From positions 2,170,001 through 2,234,000 of the forward strand of contig NC_064443.1 of NCBI RefSeq assembly GCF_023343835.1: a stretch of DNA of 64,000 bases. The letters are read 5' to 3'. The position numbers and the translations under genes were made by a program. Below are positions 37,220 to 47,200 of this stretch, in pieces; within the stretch, counting starts at the first letter, position 1, and each line of letters begins with the position of its first letter. The DNA comes from Lagopus muta. Lineage: Eukaryota > Chordata > Aves > Galliformes > Phasianidae. The notes below the pieces were generated by a model. The model was not told the origin of the DNA, searched no databases, and saw only the letters and a list, made by a program, of their open reading frames with translations.

Positions 37220-39761
37220 ATGTCCGAGGGGACTCAGGATGCCACCGGCTCGAGTGAGCCAGGTGAGAGCAAAGTATCCCTGCACGCAGGGCAGAGGTGT
37301 GCTGGGGGTCTGCCAGTGGCAGACATGGGAGGCAGGGGCACGCAGGGCCCCTCTGCTCCTTGGCCAGGAGTCCACAGTTGGCTGTAGCCGTCTGCTGGTG
37401 CCGTTGGGCCTGCAGTGCCCCTTCCTCTCCATGGCCACCAGCCCTGCCCCTCTGCTGGCATGCTGGCACACAGCAGCCCCTGGGACAGCCTCCTCCCAAG
37501 GTGCTCACTGCTGTTTCTCTCTCCTCTCCAGCATGCGTGCTCTGTGGCCGAGTGGATAACCAGAAATCCATCTTCGGCAGGAGATACGAGATGTATGGGA
37601 TGTGTTTCCATGCATTTTGTGTGGTGAGTTCCCTCGTGCCTCCTGATATCTTCCTCCAACCAGTGCTTCCCTTCTTTCTGCATTAATAACATCATGCTCT
37701 TTCCTCCTCTACAGGGATTTGCCAACGGTCTTTGTCAACATGGAATAGACAATCAAAATAAAGGTCTGTTCCACGTTGAAGACCTCATACGCACCGTGAG
37801 GCAGGCAGAGCAGACGGTGAGCACCGCACCGGAACAGGGAGCTTGGTGCCAGTGGAGGCATGGCGAGCTTAGCCTGGTCCAAAGAAAGCAATCCCAGCCC
37901 TTCCAGCCAGCCCCAAGAGAAATCCCTGCTCTTGCAGACCAGCCCTGTTCAGCAGGCAGCTCTGCAGAGTGCCAGCCAGCCCTGCCCCCATCCCGTGCCC
38001 TGCACAGAGGTGCGGGGCCCGCTGCGTAGGCCCTGAGCCTGCAGCTGATGGGAAATGCTCTGCTCTTTACAGCTCTGCTTCGTCTGTGGCCAGCGCGGGG
38101 CCACCATCACCTGCGCGGAGACGGGCTGCAACCGCAGCTTCCATTTCCCCTGCGCCAACGAGGGTCAATGCGTCACCCAGCACTTTGACCGACACTGGTA
38201 AGGGCTGCCAGGCATCGCCTGTGGGCCTCCAACCCCTGCTTCAGCACCAGCCAAAGAAGCGAGGAGTGCGCCGTGACGCCTCCCAGCAGCCTGGCAGAGC
38301 CAGAGCCAAGGCCTGGGGCTCCTTGCCCTCCTGGCAGCACTTCTCACCTTGCCCGTCCCTCCCATCTTCCTCCAGGTCCTTCTGCTGGGAGCACCTCCCA
38401 CAGCAGCCAGTGGAGACAGCGCCAACGCAGGACACGACCTGCATCATCTGCATGGAGCCCGTGGGGGTCTGCAGGTCGTACAGCACCATGGTGTGCCCTG
38501 CCTGCCAACACGCCTGGTTCCACCGTGCCTGCATCCAGGTAGGAGCTCTCCCCTCGCCCAGCAGGCAGGCAGGCGCTCAGCAGCACCAGGCCTGGCTCAC
38601 GCTCACACTGCTTGTGTTTCTGCTGCAGGGAATGGCCAAGAGCGCTGGGCTTCGCTGCTTCCAGTGCCCTCTCTGCCGAGACAGAGAGGTCTTCATTCAG
38701 GAAATGATCAACCTGGGCATCCACATCCCAGCCAGGTGGGTGGCCTTCAGCCAGCTCTCGACACATGAGGGCACAAGAGCTGTGCCTGCCCAAGGACTGC
38801 CCCAGCAGGCCTGGCCCTTGGCTGCGGGGGTGGCTTTGCTCAGTCTTAGTCTACAGGCACTGGGAGCTCATCACATTCCCTCCTTTCTCTGGCAGAAAAC
38901 CAAAGTGGGAGAACAACCGTGCCTACGCATCCCTGGGAGTTAGGCACCGGCGCTGCGATGCCAGCGACTGCCGTTACCCAGGCGGCAGGGAACAACAAGA
39001 GGGAGACGGGTGAGTTACCTCAGCAGCCCTCTGGGGCTCTGCGTGGGATCACAGCCTCACCACGGGCTGGGAGAGCACACACTGAGCACCAGAGCCGTGC
39101 CGGGCGCTCCCTGGCTCAGCTCACTTTGTCCTCACGGCCACAACCCGCTGTTTTCCCCAGGCCCTGGCAGCTGCTCCTCTGCAGCTCCTGCGCTGCACAA
39201 GGCACCCATCGACTCTGCTCCAACTTGAGTCTGAGCACATCTGCATGGGAGTGCAACACCTGTGCTGGAGAGGGCATCGGTAAGAGGCAAACGGCTGCGT
39301 GCTGCTGGGCTGGGGCCAGGCGAGGCCTTGCTCAAGTCCCTTTGGCCCAGGAGGGATGAGAGCCTGTCCCACCCCGGGGCTGGACATCTGTCCCGCTCAC
39401 CTTCCTGCCTCCCCTTACAGCCTCCAGCACCAATGCGGACAGCGCTGGCCCCAACACCACCAGCCAGCAGGGACTGGGGCCATCCCAAGGCCCTACAGGA
39501 CAGGAGAGCAGCAGCTCCGACACCACCAACCAGGCACCATCGGGACCAGATCACAGCTCCCAGGTGCCTGAGCTGCTCTCCGGGCAGACACAGCGGGCCA
39601 GGACTCGGAGCCGCTCGCCTCTGGACCATCGGGCTGCAGAGACCAACAGCCAGCCCCAGAGACACCGCAGGAGCCGGTCCAGGCGGCGACGGCCAGCCTG
39701 GGGCCGAAGCCGCTCCCGGGTTCCACGTCGGGCCCGGAACATCAACCGCCGGCCCCACTGA
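37220..39761 (+). CDS. PHF7: PHF7-like protein A (ePHD, RING and PHD zinc fingers, RS-rich tail)
   Basis: Exons: 37220-37262 (coding part; exon begins near 37147), 37532-37623, 37715-37816, 38073-38197, 38376-38538, 38629-38735, 38896-39009, 39161-39279, 39421-39761; 402 codons. PHF7 is a germline chromatin factor, a histone reader with RING ubiquitin-ligase activity in mouse (family knowledge). Order: an extended PHD starting CVLCGRVD and continuing LCFVCGQRGATITCA...SFHFPC...SFCWEH; a RING-like domain CIICMEP...CPACQHAWFHRACIQ...CFQCPLCRD; a third finger RRCDASDC...LLLCSSC...WECNTC. The last exon encodes a Ser/Gln-rich linker and an Arg/Ser tail (RSRSRRRRPAWGRSRSR) that I do not recall in mammalian PHF7. 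The ATG at 37220 is the first in frame; the longer open frame starts at TTG. G2E3-like is the alternative family name, but the missing HECT domain favours PHF7. Confidence 0.85.
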
Positions 39762-39820
39762 TGTCATAGGAGCGGCCGTGTGCCAGCTCCAATTGCTGTA
39801 TAAAGTCATCAAAGTCCATC

Positions 39821-39826
39821 AATAAA
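39821..39826 (+). terminator. Poly(A) signal of PHF7-like A
   Basis: AATAAA 60 bases after the TGA stop, conserved in the inverted copy. Confidence 0.8.
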
Positions 39827-40279
39827 AGTGACAGTTCCATCATGCCACTGTCGGTTTGGTTCTTCTCTGCCTTTCCCGAGGTGGGCAGCTTTAGGGGCTG
39901 CAACCACGGGCATCTCTTCTCCCCAGCACCCAACCCACTCCTTCCTCCCCCTAGCCCGGTTCAGGCTGAGCTGGGTTCTGGCCCCGACCCGTGGCTGCTG
40001 TTGGCTGTGGGTGGGCCAGGACCCGGGCTTTCCTCCTGCATTCGGGCAGTGCCTCAGGTCTGAGGGCTGCTGCTGCTCTGGGGATGCTGCCAGGCTTGGG
40101 GTGACGCAGCCCATCGAGCGCGTGAGCCACTCTTCTCTGTCCCAAAGTCCGGCGTCACGCCTCCTGTGCGAGCAATACCAGTGCTGCCGCTGCTCCTAAG
40201 CGGGATGGCCACCCTTTACTTAGTCGGTCCAACTGCCCAGAGAAGCAGCCCGCCGCTCTCTTCCTGCCCCCAGTGTGTT

Positions 40280-40740
40280 CTCCCAACACACCCAGCGCAG
40301 CGCGTGACGTTTTGCTGCCGTGCCACAGCCATCGTGCAGCCCCGAGCGCGGTCGCAGCCCCCTTCGCTCTCGCAACACGGTGCGTTAGCGGCCTCGTCTA
40401 AATCCAGCTTTCCAAACCTTCCTTCCGCACTCCGCCGTGCACCCAGCGCTCTCCGGCCGGTGTCCCCGCGCCATCCCCCGCCGGCCGGGTCGTCTGGACG
40501 CTTTCCCTCCCCCTTCGGCTCTCGCTGGCCGCCGCGCATCCGTGGACGCCCCGCGCGGACTCACGCTGCGGGTGCGGAGCGCGGTCCGCTCGGCGCCTCC
40601 GCCCGTCTCCCAGCAACGCGCCCGCCCTCTCGCGTGGCCCTCGCGGCTCGCCGTAGCGCGGCGGTGCGCCGAACGGGGCCCGGCACAGGGGCTGCCCCCG
40701 GCAGCGCGACCTCAGCCTGTTGCCTCTGTTCTTGCTAGCA
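40280..40740. promoter_or_regulatory. Orphan CpG island before the RNF123 relic
   Basis: Dense CpG stretch with no coding exon inside. It lies about 420 bases upstream of the first RNF123-like exon on the plus strand and could be the original RNF123 promoter carried along with the fragment (inference). Confidence 0.5.
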
Positions 40741-40898
40741 TCTGTAGGAAGTGGCAGGATGCATCCTGGCTCTTCTACAAAGCATTTTTCTTGCAGGCCA
40801 CAGTCAGAGCTTGCCCTCATTATGTGATACGCTGGCCAAACGTTTGGCTCAGAGTTTGACCTTTGAACTTTGCAGAGATAAAACTTTCAGATGACATG

Positions 40899-40920
40899 AA
40901 GGCTTCATATATGAAGCCTT
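40899..40920. repeat. 22-bp perfect palindrome
   Basis: AAGGCTTCATA followed directly by its exact reverse complement. No flanking element was recognised. Confidence 0.8.
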
Positions 40921-41153
40921 TATCATTTATGACCTGACTGCTGCTTAGCTCAGGCCTAGGCTGTTGCTGTGCAAGCTTCCTTTTAGATCTCATGGGTGTC
41001 CTGAAGTTCTTTCCTGAAGTTCTCACGGTCTGATGTGTGTAACACTGAGTGCAGAATTCAGGTACCATTGCAGTCTATCTGGCAACTCTTCAGAGCTACC
41101 TTTAAATCCTGCACATCTTTTTCTAACAAGTTATCTGCAACTCTCTGTTTCAG

Positions 41154-43501
41154 ATCAGTTGACAGAGGGCCGGCTCGGTCCCTCTACTGTGGTGCTGGAC
41201 CACACGAGTGGCTTTGAGGGGCTCCTGCTGGTTGATGATGACTTACTTGGGGTGAGTGTGATGCTGGCTGCTGCAGGAAATGGGCTTGTGAGACTAAAAG
41301 CTCTTGGTTTGTTTGTCATGGCAGGTCCCTTTCACTGCCTTTGTAGTGTGTTGTTAAATGGAATGTACTCCAAAAGCTGGAGGAAATTATCTCTCCTGGG
41401 AAAAGGTTTAGCACTGTAAAGACCTTCCACACAGACCCCCTCAGTTTTCTTGTCTTGAGGTTGGCTGTGTGTAATCTACGTGTTTCCTCATTGCTCAGCA
41501 GATTACTGATCCCTCTTTCTTCCTTCTCCCCTTTAAGTTCCTTGTTAGCTCCAGTCTCTGCTGGCTCCACTGGACAATGAGCAATGGCCAGCCTGAGTAT
41601 GAATTGTTCCCAGGCCCGAAACTACAGCCTGAGACAAGTCAGCTGGAATGAAAAACTGTCAGATGCTGCCATCATCTTTCAGAGAAAAGTGGACTAAGAC
41701 CTTCTATTTCTTTCCTTCTATTTCCTTCTATTTCTATCAGTGTCAAGTGGATGAGGCCATAAGTGCCACCTGCCTTTAAAATGTCCTGGTAATCACATAC
41801 CTTGTAAGGATTTGGGTTGCCCTTGGAGCTGAGCAGGGCTCTTCATACTGTGCTGAGTCCAATGCCTTTCCATGCCATTCTATGCAGATGATAATTTGGC
41901 TGTGATTCCCAGGGTACTTGCTGAGCAGCACTGTGGTGTTTGCACATCTGCCAGGTTACAGGTGTTTAGAAGTAGGAATGACTGTGATGTCTGTGTTGGC
42001 AGGTCGCTGAGAGGGGAGTGCAGACACATGAATTGCCTGCTGGACCACAAAACCGTGGCGCTGGTGGAGTTAGCAGGGGCAGTTGCTTTCCAGTTGTTAC
42101 TGTCCAGTAGCAAACAGCGTGTCCCTGTTTTAGTGGTGGAAGGTCTTCGGGTTCAAATTCTGAAGCTGCTGCTGAACAACAAGGACAGAGGAGGGGTAAG
42201 CACTCTGTAGATCTTTTGCTACATTGTGTCTGCATCCCAGGACTTGTAAGGTACAGAAGTGCAGGTGAGGAGACATTCTGTCCTCAGAAACAGTTCACTA
42301 ATTGATCTAGTAAGGCAGGCTGAAGTGCAGAAACGTGTTTTGGGCTCTGCTGCTTTGCCAGTATTGACTGATGACATGAGCTGCACCTGGGCCAGCCTTG
42401 TGTTTCTGTTGAACTAGGCAGACACAGTCTGACTGCAGTGCATTCTACTCTAACAATTAATATTAATTCCAGAGAGAAAAGAAATGGCAGGCGTGTGAGC
42501 GTGTGCCTCTACAGAGCAGGTGGAGGATGTTCAGCTGCATAAAGCTGTGCATCTTCTGGCTGTCATCAGAGCATCCCAGTATGGGCCTCAGAAGACACAA
42601 CACTACAGAGCAGTGGCCCACAGGCTGCTCATGGGTGCTCCAGCAATGGTAGTAGCTGGGTCAACTGCTTTCTCTTGCTGAACATACTTCCCAAGCATAT
42701 ACAGCTCTGCTAATGCCTTTCTCTGGGAGTTCCTTTCCCTGTGAGTTCACCACCTGCTTTTCCTCCTGCCAGGGGGAAGCATCCAGATACATCTTCCTGA
42801 ACAAATTCCGCAAGTTTCTTCAGGAAAATGCTAGCAATAGAGGGGTAAGTCAGAGGGGCAGCCTTCCCACAGGCCTCACCTGAAGAGCTCTCTGGTACCT
42901 TTGGGGTGGGAGCTCTTGCCCTTTTGGCTGAGCTGCTTCCAGCAGATGAGCAACTGATACCTAGATAGAGCATCCTCTTCACCACCTGGGTGAGGACCGC
43001 TCTTCTGGCCTCGGCTCAGACTGATGGCCTGCAGCTAAGGAAGGTGGGGATGTTATTATTATTGCAGGAAGCCCTTTCCTCACCAGCCTCTCTGCGTTAA
43101 CGAGCAGCCCACCTTCAGAGGCAGAGCACGTGGTATCCATCCACCCATCACACCAGCTTGTTACTGTAGGGCCAGGGGTTTTCCAGAGGTGGAAGCAGCT
43201 AGGTGCCATCAGCGCTGGGCTCCATCCCGGTGCTGGAAACCAGAGGTGCTTTTTGGAAACGGGTGCATGCGCTTTCAGCAGGACTGGGAACAGGAAGTTT
43301 CTGCCTGGCCCACATGGCCACCACAACTAAGAAGCACCTTCACAGCTGCCCTAATGGCTGAACTCTCATTGTTGCCCTAGAACTTGACTGTGTTGTGCCC
43401 ACCAGAGTACATGGTGTGCTTCCTGCACCGGCTCATTGCTGCCCTGCGTTTCTTCTGGGATGGCCACAAGGCAAAGGCACCTGCTGTGCTGAGCAGTGAA
43501 G
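41154..43501 (+). pseudogene. RNF123: RNF123 (KPC1) exon fragment set, internally deleted and truncated
   Basis: Four exons with intact splice sites match RNF123, the RING ligase of the KPC complex that targets p27. 41154-41251 encodes [19 protein letters not shown] and [10 protein letters not shown], the lead into the SPRY domain. 42134-42195 (VQILKLLLNNKD), 42773-42844 ([20 protein letters not shown]) and 43381-43501 ([20 protein letters not shown]) match three consecutive mid-protein exons. The SPRY exons between the first and second pieces, the coiled middle and the C-terminal RING are absent. Splicing 41251 to 42134 shifts the frame (phase 0 to an exon needing one carried base), so the set cannot make a continuous protein. 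After 43501 no further RNF123 exon follows before the next CpG island. It is most simply a transposed partial duplicate; an assembly artefact is possible. Confidence 0.85.
41252..42133. other. Spacer inside the RNF123 relic
   Basis: The missing SPRY exons should lie here. None was found. A pyrimidine repeat (ttctatttctttcc type) covers about 41700-41740. Confidence 0.5.
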
Positions 43502-43849
43502 GTAAGGCCTGGAGGAGAAGCTAGCAGGACACTTCTGTGTTTGGGACAGGGTTTGTTTCCTGGCACTGCTCTCCAGGATGCTGAAAGCTTTGTGTTTCTC
43601 ATGGGTGCTGATGCTTTCTGCGCCCTGAGCCTGTAGATCCTGGGAAATTCCTATGTGCAGATCTAATCCCATTAACACCCAGACCTATTCTGGACAATGC
43701 CTCTGAGACTTGCAAAAGAATATCTATATTGTGATCTGATAGTTAAAGTACAGGGAAACATATTTGCAGTTTTGCAAGAGAGAACTGACCACATAATTCA
43801 AGACCCATGTTTCTAACAGATGCCACTAGAATATATGGTATTTCTGCTG

Positions 43850-44190
43850 TTCCAAACGCTCGCCGCGGCCTGCGATGGCGCTGCTCTGCTGCCTTGCGGC
43901 ACGTTGCGGTGCCTTACGGGCACAAACGGGACTGCAGCTCAGGCGCCGCCCACACGCGCGGGACACCCGGAAGTGAGCTCCACCAGCCGGGGAGGAGACG
44001 GAAGGCCCACGCTCTCGCGAGATCGTGCCACCCAATCAAAGGTTTCGTTCGTTCCCTTCTTCCGCCCCTCCCAGTGCCGCGCCGCGGTGCCGTCGCAAGG
44101 GGGCGCAGTCGGTTCTGGTCGCACGGGTTATGACGTCACCGCGCCGGAAGCGCCGCGAGACAGGGACGCGGAGAGCGGGGGGCGGGAGGA
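43850..44190. promoter_or_regulatory. Orphan CpG-island promoter with housekeeping motifs
   Basis: This island holds an ETS site (CCGGAAGTG, 43967-43975), the palindrome TCTCGCGAGA (44013-44022), a CCAAT box (44032-44036) and a full CRE (TGACGTCA, 44131-44138), the usual set of a TATA-less housekeeping promoter. It lies between the end of the RNF123 relic and the 3' end of a GBP gene, so no recognised gene starts here. On the minus strand a donor-like GTAAGG occurs at about 43911-43916. On the plus strand a 33-codon frame starts at 43874 (MALLCCLAARCGALR). Confidence 0.6.
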
Positions 44191-44194
44191 GCGC

Positions 44195-44200
44195 TTTATT
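44195..44200 (-). terminator. Poly(A) signal overlapping the GBP gene 1 stop codon
   Basis: On the minus strand the end of the gene reads CAATAAAGC: the TAA stop lies inside AATAAA. Cleavage would fall 15-25 bases on, giving a 3' UTR of only about 20 bases. Confidence 0.6.
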
Positions 44201-47200
44201 GGGCCGCCAGAGCGGGGCGGGCGGAGGTTTTGCGGCGTGCAGTCGCCTTCACGGCTGTGCCCCGGGACTTGTCCTGCTTTAGCGCAATGACGAACTTGAA
44301 GGCGGCGCTCACGGCGTTGAAGATGCTGGCCGCCAGCTCGTGCTTCTTGCTGTTGATCTCCAGCCGCAGCGCCTCCATCTCTCGCTCGATCAGCGCCGCC
44401 CGCTCGTTGAAGCCGTGCTGCAGCAGCTCGTTGTGCTCCCGTAGCTTCGCTTCCAGCGCCCGGTCCAGTTCCCGCTGCGCGCTCTCCGCCTCCGCCTGCA
44501 TCTTGGCCTCGAGGGCTCGCAGGTTCTGCTCGTAGCTGTTGCGCTCGTCCGCCAGCAGCGCCTGCAGCTGCCGTTCGCGCTCCGCCGTCGCCTTCTGCTG
44601 CTGCTCCAGGAGCTGCGTCTGCTGCTTCTGGTCTGGGAACAAAGGGACGGGGTGAGGAGTAAGCAGGAGCTGAGCCTTGTGCTTCTGGTTAAGGAACCGA
44701 GTGGGGGTCCCCGTGGCACGGGGTGATGGGCCAAAGCGACAGTGCAAGGGGACGTGAGGAGAAGATGGAGGGGCTGGGGACAGAGTGCGGGGATGTGGGG
44801 ATGGGGTGAGGGTTCGTCAGGGAGGAAAAAGGAGCAATTTGAGGTGTCTCCTGGGTGCACCGGGATGCCCCAAGAGATGTGTGTACTCTGGGAGATGTCC
44901 CCGGGGAGAAGGGGAGTCCTCGAGTGCTGGGGCCATCATGAGATGCCTGTGAAGGGTTATAAGGATTCCCAGAGTACATGGGGATGCCATGCGCTGTCGT
45001 TGGGGGACACGGCCCATGGAACAAGGGAACGCTGTGAGTTGTCCCCAAGGAATAACGCAATGCGTCCGTTGTTCCTGGAGGACGCGGGGATGGGTGAGGG
45101 GGGAAGGAGAGAAGGGACGGCACTGGGACGCGCCACTCACCCTCCAGCTGCTTCTCAGTCTCGCTCAGTGCCTTGTCTGCCTTCAGCACTGCCTCCGCTT
45201 CTGCCCGGCGCTCCGCCAGGAACTCATCCAGCACCTCCTCGGCCTGTGCATCCCCACACGATTGTGGCACGGCCTCACCTCCTTATTCCCGATCCCCTGC
45301 CTAGAGCTGCCCTCACCTTGGGGCCCTTGGCCTTTGCTTGCCGGTAGGCCTCCAGCAGCCGCTGCCGCTCGGCCTCGTAGGCGCGGTAGCCACCGGGCTG
45401 TGCGTAGGCCCCACGGGACAGGCTGGTATCCAGTGCCCCCGCCAGCTCAGCCAGCAGCGCCTTGCAGTGCTGCCGTGATGCTGCATTGTTCTTCTCCTGC
45501 AGGCGGCTGTACTCCGTGCTGATCTGTTCCTGAGGACAGGATGGGGGCAGGGTCACGGTGTCAATGGGGAGAGTGCAGGTGGGAGTAGAGGTACGGAGGC
45601 AGTGTGGGGGGGATGTGAGGATAAGGTAATGGAGATGGAGTGCATTGAGGGGATGGGGCCAAGGTCGTGAAGACAAGGGCAGCCTGGTAGGAATAGGAGC
45701 AGGGTGGCAAGGACAGGGACGGCACTGTGGCACAAGGGGGGTGGCCACGCACTATGAGGCGCCGCTGGTGCTCCTGGTTGCGATCCCGGAAGCTGCGCTG
45801 CTGGAAGACGATGAGCGCCTCGTGCAGGTGCTCCCCGTGCGCGGCCGAGAGCTGTGCGGGCTCTGTGGGCAGTGACAGCCCCCGCATGCCCCCGGCATAG
45901 GCCTCCAGCGCTGCCGCCACCGCAGCTGCGTTCTCGTTGGCCATCATGGCTGCTGCTGCTCCCTGCAGGCAGGGCAGACGCCCGCTGTTGATGGCCTCCA
46001 CGTAGCTGCTCAGCAGCGTGCTCAGGGCTGTGGGGAATGGCACAGGGACACCTGCCTCGTTGTTGGCACCTTGCTGCTGTGTGTTGCTGTTGTCCCCTGT
46101 CTTCCCCGTGTTTTTTGCCCCATTGTCACCCTGTCATCGCCCAGTCATTGACTTGTGTCGCACTGTGTTGCCATTGTATCCCTTTTGTCCCGTTGTCATC
46201 ACTCTGCTGTCCCCAGTGTTATCACTCCATTGTCTCATGTTGCCGTTGTCATTGTCCCCCTGTTGTCCTGTGTCACCACTGTCACCCCGTTTTCACCCTG
46301 TTGTCCCATGGCACTCTTGCCTTCATCCCAGTTGTCCTGTTGCTTTTGCTGTTGTCCCCCCATCATCCAATTTGCCATCATCACTGTCCTCCCATGGCCC
46401 TCCTGTCGTCCCTTACAATGACGTCATTATCATCAGCCTTCAGTCAGCGCGCTGTCACCCTGTTGTCCTGCCTCGCCGTCACCCTGTTGTCCTCTGTGTC
46501 ACCATGCCCCCAGTTCTCCCCGCTCCCACCCTCCCCTTACCTCGCCCTGTCAGTGCTCTGCCGTCAGGCAGCGTCTTGAGCCTGGAGGAGCTCAGCACAT
46601 AGTCGCAGAACTTGGCTGCCTGTTGGAGGAAGCGTGGGGCCAAGGTGGCCTCGGGCAGCTCCTCCATGCGCCCGTGCTCCTCTGTGCCCAGTGGCGAAGG
46701 CAGCACGAAGCACTTCCGCGTGGGGAAATAGTTGCGGAGGCACTGCCGCGTCGCATTGTAGTTCTGCACCTTGCGGCCGTACCCTGTGGCAGGCAGGCAG
46801 CTGTTGGTGCTGGTGCAGCCGCTCGTGAGGGCCTCCCTAATGACCCCAAGGGGGGCCAGCACTCACCGTGCTTGAGTTCCAGCACCTGCTGCAGGTACTC
46901 GTCCTCGCTGATGGGCCGCTCGCCCACACGCAGCTCCAGTGTGAAGTCCCGCACCACCCACACAAAGCTGGGGAAGAAGCGCATGAACTCGCAGTCCTCG
47001 GCCTCATCTTCTCTTTCAGCGCCGTTGTTGCCATCCTTGTCCCTGTCCCGCACCTGGATCAGCTCCGACAGCTGTGTCACCAGCCTGCCCCGCTCAGGAG
47101 CACAACGCTCCCCAAATTCTGTGTCCGCTCCAGAATCCTGTGTACCCCCCAAATATTTCTGTCCTCCTCTGTACGTTGTGTCCTGCCCCACGGTGCCCAT

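Larger units (their letters stand above)
36520..40060 (+). repeat. Left arm of a large inverted repeat (PHF7-like segment A)
   Basis: This 3.5 kb segment is repeated in inverted orientation at about 59240-62850. Both arms hold the same gene, the same upstream sequence and the same CR1 3' end. Similarity is mosaic: some introns and the last exon are nearly identical, other parts are well diverged. Confidence 0.85.

Noticed and set aside
39132-39812. 226-aa open frame antisense to PHF7-like A, repeated at 59626-60306
   Set aside because: It is the shadow of the GC-rich exons 8-9 and intron 8. It crosses real splice sites and its conservation follows from the duplicated arms.
41872-42210. 112-aa frame before the second RNF123 exon as a new exon
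   Set aside because: Only the part after 42134 matches RNF123; the upstream part is open by chance and is separated by an acceptor site.
46018-46602. Open frames of 180-194 aa, Cys/Pro/Leu-rich, on the plus strand
   Set aside because: They lie in the low-complexity intron of GBP gene 1 and only reflect the GTCACC/TTGTCCC repeat.
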